Assembly (NCBI RefSeq): GCF_014203535.1 | Contig: NZ_JACHJI010000007.1 | Span: 1 to 64,000 of the forward strand | Length of the DNA stretch: 64,000 nucleotides | Origin: Streptomyces griseomycini | Lineage (GTDB): Bacteria; Actinomycetota; Actinomycetes; Streptomycetales; Streptomycetaceae | Reading direction: 5' to 3' | In this document: piece by piece, positions 56,311 through 64,000 of the stretch | How positions within the stretch are numbered: the stretch's first letter is position 1 | Layout: each line of letters opens with the position of its first letter | Notes under the pieces: generated by a model | Seen by the model: only the letters and a program-made list of their open reading frames with translations | The model's database searches: none | What the model was told of the DNA's origin: nothing | Translations under genes and position numbers: made by a program

Positions 56311-57756
56311 GTGAGCGCCAATCGCCCGGCAGCCGTCGTCGTTCTCGCAGCGGGTGAGGGCACCCGTATGAAGTCGGCCACACCGAAGGTCCTGCACGAC
56401 ATCTGTGGCCGTTCCCTGGTGGGCCACGTGCTCGCCGCCGCCGGTGAGCTCGAGCCGGAGAACCTGGTCGTCGTCGTGGGGCACGCCCGCGAGCAGGTGA
56501 CCGCCCACCTCGCCGGGGTCGCGCCCGAGGTCCGCACCGCGGTCCAGGAGCAGCAGAACGGCACCGGTCACGCCGTGCGGATGGGCCTGGAGGAGCTGGG
56601 CGGCGCGGTCGAGGGGACCGTGGTGGTGGTCTGCGGTGACACCCCGCTGCTGACGGGTGGGACGTTGCGGCAGCTGGCCGCCGCGCACTCCGCCGACGGG
56701 AACGCGGTGACGGTGCTGACGGCGGAGGTGCCGGACGCGACCGGGTACGGGCGGATCGTGCGGGACGGCACGGGTGCGGTGACCGCGATCGTGGAGCACA
56801 AGGACGCCTCGGAGGAGCAGCGGGCGATCCGGGAGATCAATTCGGGTGTGTTCGCGTTCGACGGTGCGCTGCTGGTGGATGCGCTGAAGAGGGTGCGGAC
56901 GGACAACAGTCAGGGTGAGGAGTACCTGACCGATGTGCTCGGGATCCTGCGTGAGGCGGGGCACCGGGTGGGTGCGTCGGTGGCGGGGGACCACCGGGAG
57001 ATCGCGGGGATCAACAACCGGGTGCAGTTGGCGGAGGCGCGGCGGATCCTGAACGACCGGTTGCTGACGGCCGCCATGCTGTCCGGGGTGACGGTGGTGG
57101 ATCCGGCGACGACGTGGGTCGACGTCACCGTGACGTTCGAGCAGGATGTGATCGTGCATCCGGGGACGCAGTTGCTGGGGTCGACGCATCTGGCCGAGGG
57201 GTGTGAGGTGGGTCCGAACTCGCGGTTGGCGGACACCCGTGTGGGTGCCGGTGCGCGGGTGGACAACACGGTGTCGTCGGGTGCGGAGGTGGGTCCCGGG
57301 GCGTCGGTGGGGCCGTACGCGTACCTGCGTCCGGGGACGCGGCTGGGTCGTGGGGGCAAGGTCGGTACGTTCGTGGAGACGAAGAACGCGTCGATCGGCG
57401 AGGGGACGAAGGTCCCGCATCTGTCGTACGTCGGGGACGCGACGATCGGCGACTTCTCGAACATCGGTGCGGCGAGTGTGTTCGTGAACTATGACGGGGA
57501 GCACAAGCACCACACGACCGTCGGGTCGCACTGCAAGACGGGTTCGGACAACATGTTTGTGGCTCCTGTCACGATCGGGGACGGCGCTTACACGGCTGCC
57601 GGCTCGGTGATCACGAAGGATGTGCCGCCCGGTTCGCTGGCCGTGGCCCGTGGTCAGCAGCGGAATATCGAGGGTTGGGTGGCTCGTAAGCGTCCGGGGA
57701 GTGCTGCCGCGAAGGCTGCGGAGGAGGCTTCCCGGGGGTCGGTCGAGGAGGACTGA
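56311..57756 (+). CDS. glmU: Bifunctional N-acetylglucosamine-1-phosphate uridyltransferase/glucosamine-1-phosphate acetyltransferase
   Basis: Enzyme of 481 residues making UDP-GlcNAc for peptidoglycan in two steps. The N-terminal uridyltransferase domain has LAAGEGTRMKSATPKVLH (12-29), QNGTGHAVR and VCGDTPLL. The C-terminal half is a left-handed beta-helix of hexapeptide repeats with acetyltransferase residues in LRPGTRLG, YVGDATIGDFSNIGA and NYDGEHKHHTTVG. The start is GTG 56311, AAGGG upstream. The Ala/Glu/Ser-rich tail is typical for actinobacteria. It is followed by prs, the usual arrangement. Confidence 0.97.
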   Translation: MSANRPAAVVVLAAGEGTRMKSATPKVLHDICGRSLVGHVLAAAGELEPENLVVVVGHAREQVTAHLAGVAPEVRTAVQEQQNGTGHAVRMGLEELGGAVEGTVVVVCGDTPLLTGGTLRQLAAAHSADGNAVTVLTAEVPDATGYGRIVRDGTGAVTAIVEHKDASEEQRAIREINSGVFAFDGALLVDALKRVRTDNSQGEEYLTDVLGILREAGHRVGASVAGDHREIAGINNRVQLAEARRILNDRLLTAAMLSGVTVVDPATTWVDVTVTFEQDVIVHPGTQLLGSTHLAEGCEVGPNSRLADTRVGAGARVDNTVSSGAEVGPGASVGPYAYLRPGTRLGRGGKVGTFVETKNASIGEGTKVPHLSYVGDATIGDFSNIGAASVFVNYDGEHKHHTTVGSHCKTGSDNMFVAPVTIGDGAYTAAGSVITKDVPPGSLAVARGQQRNIEGWVARKRPGSAAAKAAEEASRGSVEED

Positions 57757-57892
57757 CCGGAAAACGGTGCTCCGAACACGGCGTACCGTGATAAGTGCAC
57801 ACCTGCACCCCCTACCAGCTGTGATGGCCTCTCGCATGGCGGCGACGAGGTTGTCGGACATCCGGCTGCGAGACCTCTGAGGAGAAAGTGCT

Positions 57893-58873
57893 GTGACCGG
57901 GATCAAGACGACCGGCGAGAAGAAGATGATGTTCTTCTCCGGCCGCGCCCACCCCGAGCTTGCCGAGGAGGTCGCCCAGCAGCTGGGTGTCGGGGTCGTC
58001 CCGACGAAGGCCTTCGACTTCGCCAATGGTGAGATCTACGTGCGGTATCAGGAGTCGGCTCGTGGTGCCGACTGTTTCCTGATCCAGAGCCACACTGCTC
58101 CGATCAACAAGTGGATCATGGAGCAGCTGATCATGATCGACGCGTTGAAGCGTGCGTCGGCCAGGTCCATCACGGTCATCGTGCCGTTCTACGGTTACGC
58201 GCGGCAGGACAAGAAGCACCGGGGTCGTGAACCGATCTCGGCGCGTCTGATCGCGGATCTGATGAAGACGGCGGGTGCGGACCGCCTGCTGACGGTGGAT
58301 CTGCACACGGATCAGATCCAGGGGTTCTTCGACGGTCCGGTGGACCACCTGTTCGCGTTGCCGCTGCTGGCGGACTACGTGGGGGCGAAGGTGGACCGGG
58401 AGAAGCTGACGGTGGTGTCGCCGGACGCGGGTCGTGTGCGGGTGGCGGACCGTTGGTGCGACCGGCTGGGTGCGCCGCTGGCGATCGTGCACAAGCGCCG
58501 GGACAAGGACGTGGCGAACCAGGTCACCGTGCACGAGGTGGTCGGTGAGGTGCGGGGCCGCGTGTGTGTGCTGGTGGACGACATGATCGACACCGGTGGC
58601 ACGATCTGTGCCGCGGCGGACGCGTTGTTCGCGCACGGTGCGGAGGACGTGATCGTGACGGCGACGCACGGTGTGCTGTCGGGTCCGGCGGCGGACCGGT
58701 TGAAGAATTCGCGGGTGAGCGAGTTCGTGTTCACGAACACGCTGCCGACGCCGACGGAGCTGAGCGAGACGCTGGACAAGATCAAGGTGCTGTCGATCGC
58801 GCCGACGATCGCGCGTGCGGCGCGTGAGGTGTTCGAGGACGGTTCGGTGACGAGCCTGTTCGACGAGCAGTAA
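57893..58873 (+). CDS. prs: Ribose-phosphate pyrophosphokinase
   Basis: Enzyme of 326 residues that transfers pyrophosphate from ATP to ribose-5-phosphate, giving PRPP for nucleotide, histidine and tryptophan synthesis. Visible features are MMFFSGRAHPELAEEVA, ATP-binding YGYARQDKKHRGREPISARL, TVDLHTDQIQGFFDGPVDHL, VVSPDAGRVRVA and the PRPP loop VLVDDMIDTGGTI. The start is GTG 57893, with GAGGAG upstream. It lies downstream of glmU with 136 bp between, possibly with its own promoter. Confidence 0.97.
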   Translation: MTGIKTTGEKKMMFFSGRAHPELAEEVAQQLGVGVVPTKAFDFANGEIYVRYQESARGADCFLIQSHTAPINKWIMEQLIMIDALKRASARSITVIVPFYGYARQDKKHRGREPISARLIADLMKTAGADRLLTVDLHTDQIQGFFDGPVDHLFALPLLADYVGAKVDREKLTVVSPDAGRVRVADRWCDRLGAPLAIVHKRRDKDVANQVTVHEVVGEVRGRVCVLVDDMIDTGGTICAAADALFAHGAEDVIVTATHGVLSGPAADRLKNSRVSEFVFTNTLPTPTELSETLDKIKVLSIAPTIARAAREVFEDGSVTSLFDEQ

Positions 58874-58919
58874 GGGTTCTGCGACCGTTTCCGGTGGCCG
58901 GCGTCGTCCGGTGATCGTT

Positions 58920-58949
58920 TTGGGTGCGGCCTCCCGGTCCGAGTAGACT
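58920..58949 (+). promoter_or_regulatory. Possible rplY promoter
   Basis: TTGGGT (58920-58925) and TAGACT (58944-58949) are separated by 18 bp, upstream of a leader of about 130 nt before rplY. Confidence 0.5.
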
Positions 58950-59084
58950 GCTGCAGTTGCTCGGCGAGGGAGGCCGTTCCGCTTCATGTGAGGCTGGTGC
59001 GGCGGTCCGTTATCGACGCGCTCTTCGTAGCAGGCCGTTCGTGGCCGGGTGACCACGTCCGTTTTCTGACTTCGAGGAGTGATC

Positions 59085-59675
59085 ATGTCCGAGGTGAAGA
59101 TCTCCGCCGCGACGCGCACCGAGTTCGGCAAGGGTGCCGCGCGCCGTATCCGCCGTGACAACAAGGTTCCGGGTGTGCTGTACGGGCACGGTTCGGACCC
59201 GCTGCACCTGACGTTCCCGGGCCACGAGCTGCTGCTGGCGCTGCGTACGCCGAACGTGCTGATCTCGCTGGACATCGACGGCAAGACCAGCGAGCTGGCG
59301 ATCCCGAAGGCCGTGCAGCGTGACCCGCTGAAGGGTTTCCTGGAGCACGTGGACCTGCTGCTGGTGAAGCGCGGCGAGAAGGTCCAGGTCGAGATCCCGG
59401 TGCAGACCGAGGGTGAGCTGGCCCCGGGCGGCTACCTGCTGGAGCACGTTCTGGACGCGCTGCCGGTCGAGGCCGAGGCGACGCACATCCCGGAGCAGGT
59501 CTCCGTGTCCATCGAGGGTCTGGAGGCCGGTGCCTCGGTTCTCGCGAAGGACATCGCGCTCCCGAACGGTGTGAAGCTGGCCGTGGAGGAGGACGCCGTG
59601 GTGCTGCAGGTGCTGGCCGCGCAGGCGGAGGAGGCGCCCGAGGGTGCCGAGGGTGAAGAGGCCGCCGAGGCCTGA
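59085..59675 (+). CDS. rplY: 50S ribosomal protein L25/general stress protein Ctc
   Basis: The 196-residue protein has the long CTC form: an N-terminal 5S-rRNA-binding L25 domain (about 1-95) with FGKGAARRIRRDNKVPGVLYG, and the C-terminal TL5-type beta domain (about 96-180), followed by an acidic Glu/Ala tail. It binds 5S rRNA in the large subunit. The start is ATG 59085 with GAGGAG 5 nt upstream. The pth gene follows across a hairpin, a standard pairing. Confidence 0.95.
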   Translation: MSEVKISAATRTEFGKGAARRIRRDNKVPGVLYGHGSDPLHLTFPGHELLLALRTPNVLISLDIDGKTSELAIPKAVQRDPLKGFLEHVDLLLVKRGEKVQVEIPVQTEGELAPGGYLLEHVLDALPVEAEATHIPEQVSVSIEGLEAGASVLAKDIALPNGVKLAVEEDAVVLQVLAAQAEEAPEGAEGEEAAEA

Positions 59676-59696
59676 TCCTCCTCGTAGTCGTCGTTT

Positions 59697-59733
59697 CGTC
59701 GGCCGCTGTTCCCGTGCGGGGCAGCGGCCGACG
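59697..59733 (+). terminator. Hairpin between rplY and pth
   Basis: Perfect 12-bp inverted repeat (59697-59708 and 59722-59733), 13-nt loop. It may end or attenuate rplY transcription before pth. Confidence 0.7.
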
Positions 59734-59753
59734 CGTATGAAGGAGACATGGAC

Positions 59754-60362
59754 GTGACGACCGATGCGGTGATCGACGCGGCGGCTCCCTGGTTGATCGT
59801 GGGTCTGGGCAATCCGGGGCCGGAGTACGCGATGAACCGGCACAACGTGGGGTTCATGGTGGCGGACCTGCTGGCGGAGCGGGTGGGGGGCCGGTTCAAG
59901 CGGGCCGGGAAGGCCCAGGCACAGGTGGTGGAGGGGCGGATCGGGCCGCCGGGGCCGGCGAACCGGCGGGTGGTCCTGGCGAAGCCGATGTCGTACATGA
60001 ACCTCTCGGGCGGACCGGTGAACGCGCTGCGGGAGTTCTACAAGGTGCCGGTGGCGCATGTGGTGGCGGTCCATGACGAGCTGGACATCGATTACGGCGT
60101 GCTGCGGCTGAAGCTGGGGGGCGGGGACAACGGGCACAACGGGTTGAAGTCGATCACGAAGGCGTTCGGGCGGGACTATCACCGGGTGCGGTTCGGGATC
60201 GGGCGGCCGCCGGGGCGGATGCAGGTGGCGGATTTCGTGTTGAAGGACTTCTCGTCGGCGGAGCGCAAGGAGCTGGACTACTTCGTGGACCGGGCGGCGG
60301 ACGCGGTGGAGTGTCTGGTGACGGAGGGGTTGGAGCGGGCGCAGAGCGCGTACAACTCGTGA
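59754..60362 (+). CDS. pth: Peptidyl-tRNA hydrolase
   Basis: Enzyme of 202 residues that frees tRNA from abortive peptidyl-tRNA. The catalytic His30 lies in GLGNPGPEYAMNRHNVGF, with Asn20; LAKPMSYMNLSG, the HDELDIDYG aspartate and GGGDNGHNGLKS are also present. I chose GTG 59754 because GGAG is 8 nt upstream; ATG 59748 is too close to it. It forms the conserved rplY-pth pair. Confidence 0.95.
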   Translation: MTTDAVIDAAAPWLIVGLGNPGPEYAMNRHNVGFMVADLLAERVGGRFKRAGKAQAQVVEGRIGPPGPANRRVVLAKPMSYMNLSGGPVNALREFYKVPVAHVVAVHDELDIDYGVLRLKLGGGDNGHNGLKSITKAFGRDYHRVRFGIGRPPGRMQVADFVLKDFSSAERKELDYFVDRAADAVECLVTEGLERAQSAYNS

Positions 60363-60462
60363 GGTGCCGATGGGCACATCTGTCGACTTGTCCGGTGGGG
60401 GTCTCTCCGTCCGCCCCCACCGGAGTTGACCGACCGCAAGGTCATGGCCAAGGATCGCGGCC

Positions 60463-60960
60463 ATGCCTTCTGCGGTCCTCTCCTCCCGGGCCTCCCGGGG
60501 TGCCTCCACCGTGCTGCGGCTGTGCCGGTTCGCGGCGATGGGCACGGTCGCCGCGCTGATCCTGATCGCCGGTGTGTGGGCGTCGTGGGGCACGGCGCAG
60601 CACGCGATGCTGACGAAGGGGCGCGAGCGCGGCACGGTCGAGGTGACGCGGTGCGGGGCGAAGACGTGCACGGGGCCCTATGCGCCGTTGTCGCAGGGGT
60701 CGCAGCCGCGGGCGCGGGTCGTGCTGGAGGACTCGGTGGCCGTGGACAGGGGTGAGACCTACACGGTGGTGCTGAAGCCGGGCGGCGAGCACGCGGTCCG
60801 TTCCGGTCCGGCCGGGATCCTGTACGCGTGGGTTCCGCTGGGCGGGGCGCTGCTGCTGGCGTCGGTGGTGGTGGCGGGCGGGTTGCTGCGGACGCGGGCC
60901 GCGTGGGTGCTGGCGTTGTCGGGGACGGCGTTGCTCACGGCGGCTTTCCTGGCCGTGTGA
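60463..60960 (+). CDS. Membrane protein of unknown function
   Basis: The 165-residue product has one N-terminal helix (about 20-42), an extracytoplasmic loop of about 75 residues with a cysteine pair in VTRCGAKTCTGPY, and two C-terminal helices (about 118-163). The loop is beta-rich. AAGGA precedes ATG 60463. It is bounded by pth and a long hairpin. No family recognised. Confidence 0.8.
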   Translation: MPSAVLSSRASRGASTVLRLCRFAAMGTVAALILIAGVWASWGTAQHAMLTKGRERGTVEVTRCGAKTCTGPYAPLSQGSQPRARVVLEDSVAVDRGETYTVVLKPGGEHAVRSGPAGILYAWVPLGGALLLASVVVAGGLLRTRAAWVLALSGTALLTAAFLAV

Positions 60961-60974
60961 GCGGGCGCGGACGG

Positions 60975-61024
60975 CGACGGGGGTTTCCCCGGACCTCGTA
61001 CGAGGTCCGGGGAAACCCCCGTCG
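60975..61024. terminator. Long bidirectional terminator
   Basis: Perfect 24-bp inverted repeat (60975-60998 and 61001-61024) separated by only TA, between the convergent membrane-protein and ppc genes. It is the longest perfect stem I noticed in the window. Confidence 0.9.
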
Positions 61025-61041
61025 TATGGCCGGTTGCCGGG

Positions 61042-63774
<2,733 letters not shown>

Positions 63775-63970
63775 AGGTGCGGCTCCTTGCAGTGTTGAAG
63801 CTCGTCTGGGAGGGAACCCGGACGGCGTCTCGCGCGGCGGGCACCGCATACGGGCCGGACGTCCGGGAAGAAATCAGAGCGGACCGCGCTGTCCGACCGA
63901 CTCCAGGATAGGTGTCGATCCGGAGGTGCAGGCCGACGGGCCCTTGCCGCCGGGCGACGCACTGCCATAC

Positions 63971-64000
63971 TTACGTTGCCGTAGGTTACGGAACCGTAGG
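63971..64000. promoter_or_regulatory. Tandem operator-like repeat at the right edge
   Basis: TTACGTTGCCGTAGG (63971-63985) is directly followed by TTACGGAACCGTAGG (63986-64000). Each contains an inverted repeat, TACG-N4-CGTA and TACGG-AA-CCGTA. The element probably regulates a gene beyond the window. The sequence ends within it. Confidence 0.65.

Overview
The window is a high-GC actinobacterial chromosome segment, almost certainly Streptomyces. The evidence is a strong G/C third-codon bias, frequent GTG starts behind GGAGG-type ribosome sites, many GTGA/ATGA gene overlaps, and a developmental gene set: two Rpf cell-wall hydrolases, a FilP-like coiled-coil protein, a DivIC-like protein and a tRNA-Leu with anticodon UAA (bldA). 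Gene order resembles, from memory, the S. coelicolor stretch from cystathionine beta-synthase to ppc. It reads as core chromosome: I saw no transposase, integrase, CRISPR array or replication origin.

Layout. 0-9.5 kb: cystathionine beta-synthase, an SGNH hydrolase, a thiolase, small unknown genes, a Bax-inhibitor-1 membrane protein, pobA, then bldA. 9.9-16.5 kb: a MacB/FtsX-type ABC pair, a cyclopropane-fatty-acid synthase and type II NADH dehydrogenase, the last preceded by a Rex-like operator. 17-20.4 kb: a tight run divIC, DUF501 gene and ppx, with eno just upstream. 20.7-22.9 kb: rpfA, with a ydaO-type (c-di-AMP) riboswitch leader, and rpfC. 23-30.7 kb: cytochrome P450, mazG, a SurA-like lipoprotein, a Ser/Thr kinase coupled to a membrane protein, and an unusual solitary N6-methylase-like protein. 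30.8-38.6 kb: secreted or lipoprotein genes, a GNAT protein, an HNH lipoprotein, a small antitoxin-like protein, mfd, and an XRE regulator with an in-frame TTA codon. 39-48.6 kb: a secreted phospholipase A2, a second ABC pair paralogous to the first, an MFS exporter, a broken NAD(P)-binding gene, a DUF485/ActP-type symporter pair and a FilP-like protein.

48.8-53.9 kb is the most unusual part. Two divergent two-gene units encode polymorphic-toxin-type enzymatic domains (a nucleotide-deaminase-like domain, a WHH nuclease-like domain and a YwqJ-like deaminase) fused to or paired with immunity-type domains (Imm35/YrhB, SUKH-4, SMI1/SUKH, SUKH-3), without any recognisable secretion module.

54-64 kb: a sensor kinase without an adjacent response regulator, a homing-endonuclease-like gene that seems to have lost its DNA-binding part and lies beside tRNA-Gln(UUG), then housekeeping genes glmU, prs, rplY, pth and, convergently, ppc. 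The strand that is C-rich appears to switch near 55.4 kb.

The regulatory links I can see directly are bldA with a TTA-containing regulator, the Rex-like site before ndh, the riboswitch before rpfA, and operator-like repeats before pobA, the methylase/30873 pair, the symporter, the toxin-type cluster and at the right edge.
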